From assembly GCA_964611575.1 (NCBI GenBank), contig CAZTAJ010000003.1, forward strand, positions 25,363 to 89,362: DNA of 64,000 nucleotides. The letters run 5' to 3'. Below the pieces are notes generated by a model, which was not told where the DNA came from, made no database searches, and worked only from the letters and a program-made list of their open reading frames with translations. Shown piece by piece: positions 51,624 to 59,154 of this stretch. The position numbers and the translations under genes are program-made. The stretch is from CAITUY01 sp964611575. Its GTDB lineage: Bacteria; Verrucomicrobiota; Kiritimatiellia; CAIKKV01; CAITUY01. Numbering within the stretch: the stretch's first letter is position 1; each line of letters starts with the position of its first letter.

Positions 51624-52033
51624 GCACCTATATCATCGACACGAGCGTCACCGTCGCGTGGTACCTGGAGGAGCGCTTCTCGGCGTCGGCAAGAACCTGG
51701 CAGGATCGCCTGCTCAACGGCAAGGTGCGACTGCTGGTGCCGTCCTTTCACTACTGGGAGTTCGCCAATGTCCTGCGTACGCTGGTGACGCGGGGCGAGA
51801 TCGGTCAGGATCTCGCATCGGATATCTTCGATCTGCACCTCGACGCGCCCATGGAGGTAGCCGAACCGGAGCGGCGTGTTGTGTTGAGCACGGCCCTGGA
51901 ATACGGCGCCACCGCGTACGATGCGGTGTTCATCGCACTGGCCGTCGCCAATCAGGCGCCCCTGATCACGGCAGAACGCACGACCACGGGCTGGGTAACG
52001 AAGCTCGGCGCCTTGATCGAGCCCGTCCGTTGA
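51620..52033 (+). CDS. vapC: VapC-type PIN-domain toxin RNase
   Basis: This 137-residue PIN domain has acidic residues in the usual places: Asp7 (YIIDTSV), Glu in HYWEFANVL, and Asp in TAYDAVFIAL, with TAERTTTGW taking the position of the fourth acid (often LLTxD). VapC toxins cleave tRNA or rRNA. It is translationally coupled to vapB. The last PIN motif LITAERTT lacks the common Asp, which may affect activity. Confidence 0.9.
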   Translation: MSTYIIDTSVTVAWYLEERFSASARTWQDRLLNGKVRLLVPSFHYWEFANVLRTLVTRGEIGQDLASDIFDLHLDAPMEVAEPERRVVLSTALEYGATAYDAVFIALAVANQAPLITAERTTTGWVTKLGALIEPVR

Positions 52034-52081
52034 CGCAAGTCAAAACGGCTGACCTCATAACGCTGAACGCTGCCCGATGCC

Positions 52082-53080
52082 TCACCCATCCCGTTCGGGA
52101 CGCGGGTCGCGGGTCAGCAGCGCCTCCACGGCGGCATGGGGATCCTTGCCTTCGTGAAGCACGGCATAGACTTCCTCGGTGATGGGCGCGGGAATGTCGC
52201 ACTTGCGGGCAAGGGCCCGCGCTGCCGCCGCATTGGAGACGCCCTCCGCGACCTGTTTCATCCCGCCCAGAATGGTGGCGATGGACTCGCCACGCCCGAT
52301 TCGCTCGCCTACCGTGTGGTTGCGGCTCAGACGGCTCGTGCAGGTCAACACCAGGTCGCCCATGCCGCTGAGCCCGGCGAAGGAGGCAGGGTGCGCCCCC
52401 ATGGCCACGCCAATGCGGGAGATTTCCGCCAGGCCGCGCGTGATCAGCGCCGCGCGGGCGTTGTGCCCCAGGCCAATGCCGTCGCTGACCCCCACCCCGA
52501 CGGCGATCACGTTCTTGAGCGTGCCGCCCAGTTCGACCCCCACCACGTCGTCCGAGGTGTAGACCCTGAACCGGCGCGTGTTGAACACCGCCTGCAACGC
52601 CTCTGCCAGGGCGTGGTCGCGCGCGGCCATCACCACGGCCGTCGGCGCACCCGCGGCCACTTCGCTGGCGAAACTCGGCCCGGACAGGGCCGCCACGGCG
52701 CCATGTCCCAGCACCGCTTCAGCCACTTCCGTCATGCGCTGGCCCGTCGCCGGGTCCAACCCCTTGGCCACACTCACCACCTGCGCCCCGGTCGGGATGA
52801 GGGCTGCCGCCGATTCCAGCACGCCGCGGAAGAAATGCGTCGGTGTCGCCAAGACCACCACTTCGGCCCCCTTCAGGGCGACGGCGCGATCGGCCGTGAA
52901 GTCCAATTCCGGCGGCAACGCGACCCCGGGCAGGTAGTCAAGGTTCTCGCGGGCCGCCGTCAACCTGGCAATATAGTCCGGAAACGGCCCCCAGATGCAA
53001 ACTCGGTGGCCCGCCCGCAGGAGCGTCAACCCCAGCGCCGTCCCCCAGCCGCCGTCCCCCATGATGGCAATACGTTTCAT
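52082..53080 (-). CDS. gpsA: NAD(P)-dependent glycerol-3-phosphate dehydrogenase
   Basis: This 332-residue protein has the N-terminal nucleotide motif AIMGDGGWGTALGLTLLRAGH, LATPTHFFRGVLE, SVAKGLDP, GPSFASEVAAGAPTAVV and the catalytic Lys segment LGGTLKNVIAVGVGVSDGIGLGHNARAALITRGLAEI. It reduces dihydroxyacetone phosphate to sn-glycerol-3-phosphate for phospholipid synthesis. The start follows the plsY stop by 4 bases (GGGGTGA as ribosome site). Confidence 0.97.
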   Translation of the reverse strand: MKRIAIMGDGGWGTALGLTLLRAGHRVCIWGPFPDYIARLTAARENLDYLPGVALPPELDFTADRAVALKGAEVVVLATPTHFFRGVLESAAALIPTGAQVVSVAKGLDPATGQRMTEVAEAVLGHGAVAALSGPSFASEVAAGAPTAVVMAARDHALAEALQAVFNTRRFRVYTSDDVVGVELGGTLKNVIAVGVGVSDGIGLGHNARAALITRGLAEISRIGVAMGAHPASFAGLSGMGDLVLTCTSRLSRNHTVGERIGRGESIATILGGMKQVAEGVSNAAAARALARKCDIPAPITEEVYAVLHEGKDPHAAVEALLTRDPRPERDG

Positions 53081-53084
53081 GCGC

Positions 53085-53726
53085 TCACCCCGATTTCCTG
53101 CCGAACCGATGCTCGGTGCCGACGCGCAGGCGCTGGAGGTTTCCGCGGTGCCGCCAGACGATCAGCGCGCCCAGCAGCGTCAGCGCCACGGGCAACACCA
53201 GGGAGGCGTCGGGCTTATGCCACCACCAGGCCGCGGCAGGCACCGCCACCGCCGCGGCGATGGACGCCACCGAGACGTAGCGGGACACCCCGAAGACCAG
53301 CACCCACACCAGCACCCCGAGCCCGACCGCCTTGGGGGCAATCCCGATCAGGGCGCCCGCACTGGTGGCAACGCCCTTGCCGCCCTTGAACTTGAGATAC
53401 ACCGGCCAGGTGTGACCGGCAATGGCCAACGCGGCAAACAGGACGCCCAGCGACGGGTCGGCGGGGGCATGCCCGGCCGCCGGAACCCAAAGCGGGAAGA
53501 ACCACGCCGGCAGCCACCCCTTGACCGCGTCGCATACGAACGTCAGGACGCCCAGCGGTTTACTGACCGACCGGAACACGTTCGTCGCGCCGATGTTGCC
53601 GCTGCCGACCTGGGTGATGTCGACCCCTTTGAGACGCGCCACCAGCAGGCCGAACGGCACGGCGCCGATCAGGTATGACGCCACTGCCAGCCCGGCAACA
53701 ACCGCCCATTCGCTGAGACTGTTCAT
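53085..53726 (-). CDS. plsY: Glycerol-3-phosphate acyltransferase PlsY
   Basis: From the ATG at 53726 (GGAGG 7 bases upstream) the product is 213 residues with several membrane segments and the PlsY motifs GSGNIGATNVFR and GHTWPVYLKFKGGKGVAT. It acylates glycerol-3-phosphate with acyl-phosphate in the inner membrane. Located immediately upstream of gpsA, which makes its substrate, so the two form a clear functional pair. Confidence 0.97.
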   Translation of the reverse strand: MNSLSEWAVVAGLAVASYLIGAVPFGLLVARLKGVDITQVGSGNIGATNVFRSVSKPLGVLTFVCDAVKGWLPAWFFPLWVPAAGHAPADPSLGVLFAALAIAGHTWPVYLKFKGGKGVATSAGALIGIAPKAVGLGVLVWVLVFGVSRYVSVASIAAAVAVPAAAWWWHKPDASLVLPVALTLLGALIVWRHRGNLQRLRVGTEHRFGRKSG

Positions 53727-53798
53727 CCCCGGTCCTCCGGTTCCATGCGAACGCGATACGCGGCGCCATGGACACACCACTGCACTGGCTGCTTCTCT

Positions 53799-53854
53799 GG
53801 TAGGGCCGGCTTTACGCCGGCCATGCGCATAGCCGGCATAAAGCCGGCTCTACC
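53799..53854. repeat. REPIN-like double hairpin, GTAG-type
   Basis: Outer arms GGTAG-GGC and GCTCTACC enclose GCCGGC-TTTAC-GCCGGC and GCCGGC-ATAAA-GCCGGC, with ATGCGCAT between the hairpins. GTAG and CTAC feet fit REPs handled by RAYTs. It is in the spacer between yidC and plsY. Confidence 0.88.
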
Positions 53855-53872
53855 TGTCGTTCCGTCTTCGCA

Positions 53873-55723
53873 TCATCGTACCGCTGGCACCGCTGTTTTG
53901 GCCATCCGCTTCTGCCTCAGGAGCTGGACGATCATGAGCACCTGGTTGGCGGTCCAGTACAGCACCAGCGCCGACGGCATGCTGTACAGGAACATCAGCA
54001 TGATCAACGGCATGAACATCATCATCTTCTGCTGCGCCGGATCGCCGCCGGACGGGGTCAGGTGCTGCTGCCAGGCCTGGGTGGCCGCCATCAGCAGCGG
54101 CAGGATGTTGAGCGTCCAGCCGCCCGGCAGAACCCCGGCCAGCAGCCCTTCCGGCGCGCTCAGGTCGGGGATCCACAGGAACGGCGCAAATCGCATTTCG
54201 ATGCCGCTGCGCAACACGTTGTACAGCGCGAAGAAGACCGGGATCTGGATCAGCATCGGCAGGCAGCCGCCGAGCGGGTTGATCTTGTGCTCGCGGTACA
54301 GCGCCATCGTCTCCTGCTGGAGCTTCTGCGGCTTGTCCTTGAATTTCTCCTTCAACGCGGTGATCTTCGGCTGGATTTCCTGCATCCGCTTCATGCTCTC
54401 CGTGCCCTTGTGGGTGAGCGGCCAGAAGATGATCCGCACAATGATCGTCAACAGGATGATCGCCACGCCATAGTTGGGGATGAGCCCGTACAGGAAGCTC
54501 AATGACCACAGCAAGCCTTCGCACAGCCAGCGGAACGTGCCGAAGTCCATGACCTCGGACTGGTGGTTGCCCAGCGGACGGAGCGACGCCAGTTCTTTCG
54601 GGCCGACATAGTAGCTCATCGATCGCGTGTAGGTCTCGCCCGCCGCCAGCGGACGGGGTGCGAACCGCGCGGCCGCCGCCACATGCCTGGGCACCGCCAC
54701 AGGATCCCAGGAGCGCGAATCCGCCGCCGTCTCCCCGGCCGACCGGGTGCGCTCCGCGATCAGGTCGATGCCGGCCGCGCCGCCGGCCGGCGCCAGGATC
54801 TGGACGAAGAACTTGTTCTTCACCGCCACCCAGTCCATGTCACGCGCAATGCGTTCCCGGATTGAACCGGGCAACGGACGCGTCATGGCCGGCTTCCCGA
54901 CGCATCCGTGCCCGACCCGACCCGGTTCGTCAAAATAACCCGCGATCGTCACGTCGGACGAAAAGAACCCTTTGCGCGCCCAGAATCGGACACGTTCGCC
55001 GCCCGTGGACGGCAGCGAATCGATCCCCAGGTCGTCCATGCCGCTCACCGCTTTTTCACCGTGCAGCAAGCCCATCGAGCCCAGCGTCACGGCATGCGCC
55101 GGCAGGATCGCCGGGGCCGCGCCGTTGATGAACGCATCGTCCACCCTGACCTGGTACCGGTCCGTCAACGTGATCGTGCGGACCAGGCGCAGTCCGTCCG
55201 GGGTTTGCGCTTCCAGTCGGGCCGCCGCGCCGTTCGATATGACGGCAATCATGAAATCGCTCCCCGCATCCAAACCCGGCAGGGCCTCGTAGGTCAGGGC
55301 CGGCTGGTTGGTGAAATCGAGTGTCACCGGACCGCTCCCGGCGGTGCGCGTCATGGGATAGCGGCTCAATTCCGCCGCCGTCACGCCCGCCCCCCAGGAC
55401 GAGACCGTCAGGCGCATGACGCCGTTGCTCAAGGTCACCTTCTCCTCGGGCGCCGCATGCGTCACGACGGCAGGCGTCGCCGCCTGGGCTGGTTCGGCGA
55501 GTTCACCACCAACCACTGACGACGCAGGACTGGTGGCCACCAGGGCCACTTCCGCCGTGCGACTGCCGGCGGTGGCCACCTCATTAGTCGTGGCCATCAC
55601 CCGCGTAACGGGCGCCGGCGGCGGAGCAAGGAATTTCTGATAGAACGGCCCCCACCCCATCATCAGGGCGAACAGGGCGGCGATGATCAGCACATCGGAA
55701 CTGGGACGTTTGAACTTCTTCAT
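53873..55723 (-). CDS. yidC: Membrane protein insertase YidC
   Basis: From the ATG at 55723 the product is 616 residues. An N-terminal membrane anchor (VLIIAALFALMMGWGPFYQKFL) is followed by a large periplasmic beta domain typical of Gram-negative YidC (VTLSNGVMRLTVSSWGAGVTAAELSRYP), then the conserved C-terminal insertase core (LIPNYGVAIILLTIIVRIIFWPL; RMQEIQPKITALKEKFKDKPQKLQQE; NPLGGCLPMLIQIPVFFALYNVL). It inserts membrane proteins alone or with Sec. The ribosome site is weak. A heptamer array is 74 bases upstream. Confidence 0.97.
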   Translation of the reverse strand: MKKFKRPSSDVLIIAALFALMMGWGPFYQKFLAPPPAPVTRVMATTNEVATAGSRTAEVALVATSPASSVVGGELAEPAQAATPAVVTHAAPEEKVTLSNGVMRLTVSSWGAGVTAAELSRYPMTRTAGSGPVTLDFTNQPALTYEALPGLDAGSDFMIAVISNGAAARLEAQTPDGLRLVRTITLTDRYQVRVDDAFINGAAPAILPAHAVTLGSMGLLHGEKAVSGMDDLGIDSLPSTGGERVRFWARKGFFSSDVTIAGYFDEPGRVGHGCVGKPAMTRPLPGSIRERIARDMDWVAVKNKFFVQILAPAGGAAGIDLIAERTRSAGETAADSRSWDPVAVPRHVAAAARFAPRPLAAGETYTRSMSYYVGPKELASLRPLGNHQSEVMDFGTFRWLCEGLLWSLSFLYGLIPNYGVAIILLTIIVRIIFWPLTHKGTESMKRMQEIQPKITALKEKFKDKPQKLQQETMALYREHKINPLGGCLPMLIQIPVFFALYNVLRSGIEMRFAPFLWIPDLSAPEGLLAGVLPGGWTLNILPLLMAATQAWQQHLTPSGGDPAQQKMMMFMPLIMLMFLYSMPSALVLYWTANQVLMIVQLLRQKRMAKTAVPAVR

Positions 55724-55796
55724 AGTGGATCGTGTCTTTCGGACAAAATGAGCGTCCTTTTTTACCGGAAGCAGGCGACCGAGGCAAGACAGATGA

Positions 55797-55891
55797 ACAC
55801 CCAACGTCCAACGCCCAGTAAGCGCATCGCATTCCTTTGACATTCTGTGTTGGAGGTTGGTTGTTCGTTTAGTCCTGAACCCCGAACCCTC
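55797..55891. repeat. Heptamer arrays in the yidD-yidC spacer
   Basis: ACACCCA, ACGTCCA, ACGCCCA at 55797-55817 face GTGTTGG, AGGTTGG, TTGTTCG at 55847-55867, and CTGAACC, CCGAACC, CTC continues to 55891, 5 bases before the yidD stop. GTTGGAC-type and TTCAGGG-type units occur side by side. Confidence 0.8.
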
Positions 55892-55896
55892 TTTCC

Positions 55897-56118
55897 TCAG
55901 CCCTTTCTCCCGGGCACGGGATCCATGCCGCCGCCATGCCAGGGGTGACACTTGGCCACACGCTTGATCGCCAGCCAGAGTCCCCTGAAGAAACCGTATG
56001 CCTGAAGCGCTTCGATGGCGTATTGGGAACACGTGGGCTGAAAACGGCAATGACCGCCCAACACCGCTGCCAACGTGCCCTGGTAGACCCGGATGAGGCC
56101 CACCAGCAACCGGGTCAT
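55897..56118 (-). CDS. yidD: Membrane protein insertion efficiency factor YidD
   Basis: From the ATG at 56118, which overlaps the rnpA stop as TGATG (a GTG at 56121 is possible), the product is 73 residues. The YidD motif CRFQPTCSQYAIEALQAYGFFRG and CHPWHGGGMDPVP are present. It aids YidC/Sec insertion. Gene order rpmH-rnpA-yidD-yidC is the conserved one. Confidence 0.96.
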   Translation of the reverse strand: MTRLLVGLIRVYQGTLAAVLGGHCRFQPTCSQYAIEALQAYGFFRGLWLAIKRVAKCHPWHGGGMDPVPGRKG

Positions 56119-56549
56119 CACGTCGGCGCCCCCTGCCCTCCCGTTGCCGCAGTCCGCTGCGGCCCCGGCAAAGGCGAGGCCCCCCCCATCTCCGCCTTCA
56201 TCAGCCCGCTCTTGCGCGCCAGGTAGCGCAGTTCGCCGGCGACATCATCCCAGGAAGCCGTCAGGAGGGGGCGACGGGCAATCAGCACGACATCATACGT
56301 GCCGGAGAACTGGAAACGATTCAAACGGAAGGCGGCGCGCAGACGGCGGCGCGCGCGATTGCGCTGGACGGCGTTCCCGACGGAAACACGACTGGAGACA
56401 ACCCCCAACCGGAGCGCCGCCCCCTCCCCCGCCCTCAGCAACAGAACCATCAATCGTCCGCGCCAGGATTTATTCTGGCCGAAAGTCTCCTGAAACGCAG
56501 CCGACGACCGGAGGCGCTGAGTCCGTCGAAGCCGGGTATCAGGATTCAT
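56118..56549 (-). CDS. rnpA: Ribonuclease P protein component
   Basis: This 143-residue basic protein shows the RnpA motif NAVQRNRARRRLRAAF, with the RNR signature, preceded by RLGVVSSRVSVG. It binds RNase P RNA for tRNA 5' processing. The C-terminal 25 residues (GGASPLPGPQ...) are an extension. Starts 29 bases after the rpmH stop. Confidence 0.97.
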   Translation of the reverse strand: MNPDTRLRRTQRLRSSAAFQETFGQNKSWRGRLMVLLLRAGEGAALRLGVVSSRVSVGNAVQRNRARRRLRAAFRLNRFQFSGTYDVVLIARRPLLTASWDDVAGELRYLARKSGLMKAEMGGASPLPGPQRTAATGGQGAPT

Positions 56550-56577
56550 GTCGATCGTCAGCCGGGCATGGGCGGCC

Positions 56578-56712
56578 TTATTCCGACAGTTTCACGCGCC
56601 CGTTGCGACGGCGATTCGACAGCGTCTTGCGGCCGCCGACCGTTTTCATGCGGCCGCGAAATCCGTGCTTGCGCTGGCGCTTCTTTCTCGAAGGCGTATA
56701 CGTCATCTTCAT
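56578..56712 (-). CDS. rpmH: 50S ribosomal protein L34
   Basis: This 44-residue protein (MKMTYTPSRKKRQRKHGFRG...) has the L34 pattern KRxRxHGFRxRMxTxxGRxxLxxRRxxGRxxL. GGGAG is 7 bases before the ATG. A strong promoter is upstream, and it starts the run rpmH-rnpA-yidD-yidC. No dnaA gene follows on the other side. Confidence 0.98.
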   Translation of the reverse strand: MKMTYTPSRKKRQRKHGFRGRMKTVGGRKTLSNRRRNGRVKLSE

Positions 56713-56740
56713 GGCTAGTCTCCCAACAAAAAGGGGGGAC

Positions 56741-56768
56741 AAGGTACCATTTCTGCCTTTCCTGTCAA
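56741..56768 (-). promoter_or_regulatory. rpmH promoter with inverted repeat over the -35
   Basis: On the minus strand a perfect TTGACA (56768-56763) is followed after 16 bases by TACCTT (56746-56741), about 30 bases upstream of the rpmH start. The -35 lies inside CCTTTCC-TTGACA-GGAAAGG, a 7-base inverted repeat (56756-56775), which may be an operator. Confidence 0.7.
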
Positions 56769-56825
56769 GGAAAGGGTCGGTATATTGTTCTGTCTTAATG
56801 GGCAACGCCCATTTGCGGCCTCTTT

Positions 56826-56874
56826 GGGAGGTAGGCGTGTCGCCGTCCGCGGCGCGCAGCATGCGCGCCCTCCC
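56826..56874. repeat. REPIN-like double hairpin, family A copy 3
   Basis: The 49-base element matches copies at 18261 and 41334 except for a short change near the left arm (GGGAGGTAGG for GGGAGGGACGG). It lies in the divergent spacer between rpmH and pyrC. Confidence 0.88.
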
Positions 56875-56952
56875 ATAGGGTGTGGACGATCTGATTTTCG
56901 CGCCTTTGGCGTATTTCGTAGTTGGAATTGGGGCGCTTGAGCAGCCACCACC

Positions 56953-58236
56953 ATGCAACCGATCTGGATTCAAAATGGCCGCGTACTCGATCCGGCGACC
57001 GGCCGCGATGAGATCGCCACCCTCTGTATCGAGGATGGCCTCATCGTGAGCCCGCCGAAAGCACCGCCGGCCGGCGCCCGCGTGATCGACGCCCGCGGCC
57101 TGGTGGTGGTGCCGGGACTCATGGACCTTCATGTGCATCTGCGCGAACCCGGCAATGAGGCCGCCGAGACGGTGCTGACCGGCTGCCGGGCGGCGGCCCG
57201 CGGCGGGTTCACCACCATCGTCGCCATGCCCAACACCAAGCCCCCCCTCGACACGCCCGATGAAGTCCGCGCCCTCGCCCGCCGTGCCGACGCGGCCCGA
57301 TCCATCCGCGTCCTGGCGGCGCCCTGCATCACGAGCGGGCGCGCGGGCGCCGAAGTGGCCGATCTCGAGGCCCTCGCCGCCGCCGGCGCGGCGGCGTTCA
57401 CCGATGACGGGTCCACCGTGCCCGATGCCGCCGTGATGGCCGCCGCCATGCGGCGGGCCGCCCGGCTGAACCTCACGGTCATGGACCACGCCCTGGATCC
57501 CGTGCTCGCCGGCAACGGTCTCATGCTCGAAGGCGCCCGGTCACGCCGCCTCGGCCTACCCGGCCTGCCGGCGTCCGCCGAAACCACCATCGTGGAGCGG
57601 AACATCCGGCTGGCCGCGGAAACCGGTTGCGCAACCCACATCCAGCATGTGTCCGCCGCCGAATCCGTCCGCCTCATCCGGGACGCCCGGCGCCGCGGGG
57701 TGCGCATCACGGCCGAGGTCACCCCGCACCACCTCGCCCTCGTGGATGACGACGTGCGGGCGGACGATCCCGGCCGGTTCAAGATGAGTCCGCCGCTCGG
57801 CTCGGACGCCGACCGCCGGGCGCTGCGCGAGGCCGTGGCCGACGGTTCCATCGGGGCATTCGCCACTGATCACGCGCCTCATACTGGCGAATCGAAAGCA
57901 CGCGGTTTTGCGGGCGCCCCGTTTGGCGTGATCGGCCTTGAAACCGCCGTGGGCGTCACCTACACCATCATGGTACGCCACCACCGCATGCCGCTGGCGG
58001 CCTGGGTCGACCGCTGGACCGGCGGGCCGGCGCGTATCCTCGGGCGGCCCGCGCCATCCCTCGCCCTGGGCACCGTCGCCGATGTGACGTTGCTTGACCT
58101 GGAACACGAATGGATGGTGGATCCATCGGTCTTCGCCTCCCTCTCCCGCAACACCCCTTTCGACGGCTGGCTGCTTCACGGCCGGGCCATGGCCACACTG
58201 TGTGGCGGAACGGTCGTGTGGGAGGCGCAACTGTGA
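56953..58236 (+). CDS. pyrC: Dihydroorotase, class I
   Basis: This 427-residue amidohydrolase has the zinc motif DLHVHLREPG (residues about 58-67), GGFTTIVAMPNTKP, TPHHLALVDDDV, RFKMSPPLGSDADR and TDHAPHTGESK. It closes carbamoyl aspartate to dihydroorotate in pyrimidine synthesis. The set fits class I (PyrC/AllB-like). No good ribosome site is seen before the ATG. The stop overlaps the aroK GTG. Alternative: a close hydantoinase, but REPG and the TDHAPHT block favour dihydroorotase. Confidence 0.94.
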   Translation: MQPIWIQNGRVLDPATGRDEIATLCIEDGLIVSPPKAPPAGARVIDARGLVVVPGLMDLHVHLREPGNEAAETVLTGCRAAARGGFTTIVAMPNTKPPLDTPDEVRALARRADAARSIRVLAAPCITSGRAGAEVADLEALAAAGAAAFTDDGSTVPDAAVMAAAMRRAARLNLTVMDHALDPVLAGNGLMLEGARSRRLGLPGLPASAETTIVERNIRLAAETGCATHIQHVSAAESVRLIRDARRRGVRITAEVTPHHLALVDDDVRADDPGRFKMSPPLGSDADRRALREAVADGSIGAFATDHAPHTGESKARGFAGAPFGVIGLETAVGVTYTIMVRHHRMPLAAWVDRWTGGPARILGRPAPSLALGTVADVTLLDLEHEWMVDPSVFASLSRNTPFDGWLLHGRAMATLCGGTVVWEAQL

Positions 58237-58745
58237 GCCAACGCAACATCATTCTCATGGGATTCATGGGAACCGGCAAGACGACGATCGGGAAGAAGTT
58301 GGCGGCGCGGCTGGGGCTGACGTTCATCGACATGGATCACCGGATCGAGGAACGCGCCGGCAAACCCATCTCGCGCATCTTCGCCGAAGACGGCGAACCG
58401 CAGTTCCGCCGGATGGAACGCGAACTGGTTCAGGAATTATGTGCCCGCGAAGGGCTGGTTGTCGGTTGCGGCGGCGGCGTGGTGCTCGACCCGGACAACG
58501 TCACCGACTATGCCCGCACGGGCCTGGTGGTGTGTCTCACCGCCACCGCCGAGATCATCCACGAACGCACGGCGCGGGCACGCCACCGACCGCTGCTGGA
58601 GGAAAAGGACCGTTTTCAACGGATCGTCGATCTGCTGGAGAAACGCCGCGCCTTGTACGCCGCCCTTCCCAACCCGATCGACACCTCCACCCTCACGCCG
58701 GACCGGATTGCCGACCGGATCGAGACGCTGTATCGCACTGCGTAA
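58233..58745 (+). CDS. aroK: Shikimate kinase
   Basis: The GTG at 58233 overlaps the pyrC stop (GTGA), with GGAGG 8 bases upstream, giving 170 residues. Motifs are the P-loop LMGFMGTGKTTIGKKLA, DMDHRIEERAG (shikimate), FRRMERELV and GCGGGVVLDPDNV, then RPLLEEKDRF. It phosphorylates shikimate in aromatic amino acid synthesis. A longer frame to 58110 is not needed. Confidence 0.95.
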   Translation: MSQRNIILMGFMGTGKTTIGKKLAARLGLTFIDMDHRIEERAGKPISRIFAEDGEPQFRRMERELVQELCAREGLVVGCGGGVVLDPDNVTDYARTGLVVCLTATAEIIHERTARARHRPLLEEKDRFQRIVDLLEKRRALYAALPNPIDTSTLTPDRIADRIETLYRTA

Positions 58746-59013
58746 AGACGGAAACCCTGGCTCCGGCATCCTGAGATCCATCGCCCGCCAGAGGGCTTCC
58801 TACACCCGTTGTCTCGAACACCACCGCCCGCCCGTTCCCCCGGCTCGTCGCATGGCACTTCGCCCCTGTACACCGAATTCTCCACGGCCTTGGCATGCCC
58901 CCACCGTCCCATGTCCACCCGGGCCGTCAACCCACTTATTTCTAGTTTCTAGGTCTGACCCGGATTGGACGAACCGTCTGCCCGGCGACTCCTCATGCGC
59001 TCAACGCCTGCGC

Positions 59014-59097
59014 GGGCACGACGAAGCGTGCCCCTCCAGAGGAATCCTCTCGCAGGTCTCGATGACGTTTTCTGGAGGGCGCCGCTTCGTCGGCGCC
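59014..59097. repeat. REPIN-like inverted hairpin pair (CGACGAAGC loop) in the aroK-araC spacer
   Basis: GGGCAC-gacgaagc-GTGCCC with CCTCCAGA (59014-59040) is inverted as TCTGGAGG with GGCGCC-gcttcgtc-GGCGCC (59071-59097). The hairpins share the loop CGACGAAGC and the tail CCTCCAGA. The rest of the 409-base spacer 58746-59154 shows no gene that I can support. Confidence 0.8.
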
Positions 59098-59154
59098 GTG
59101 CCTATGGGCCGCCAACCCTGCGTCCCGTGCCCCGTCCGAAGGCTTACGCGAGGA

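Noticed and set aside
58110..58232. Upstream extension of shikimate kinase
   Set aside because: It would overlap pyrC by more than 120 bases in another frame. The GTG at 58233 has a good ribosome site and a conserved start.
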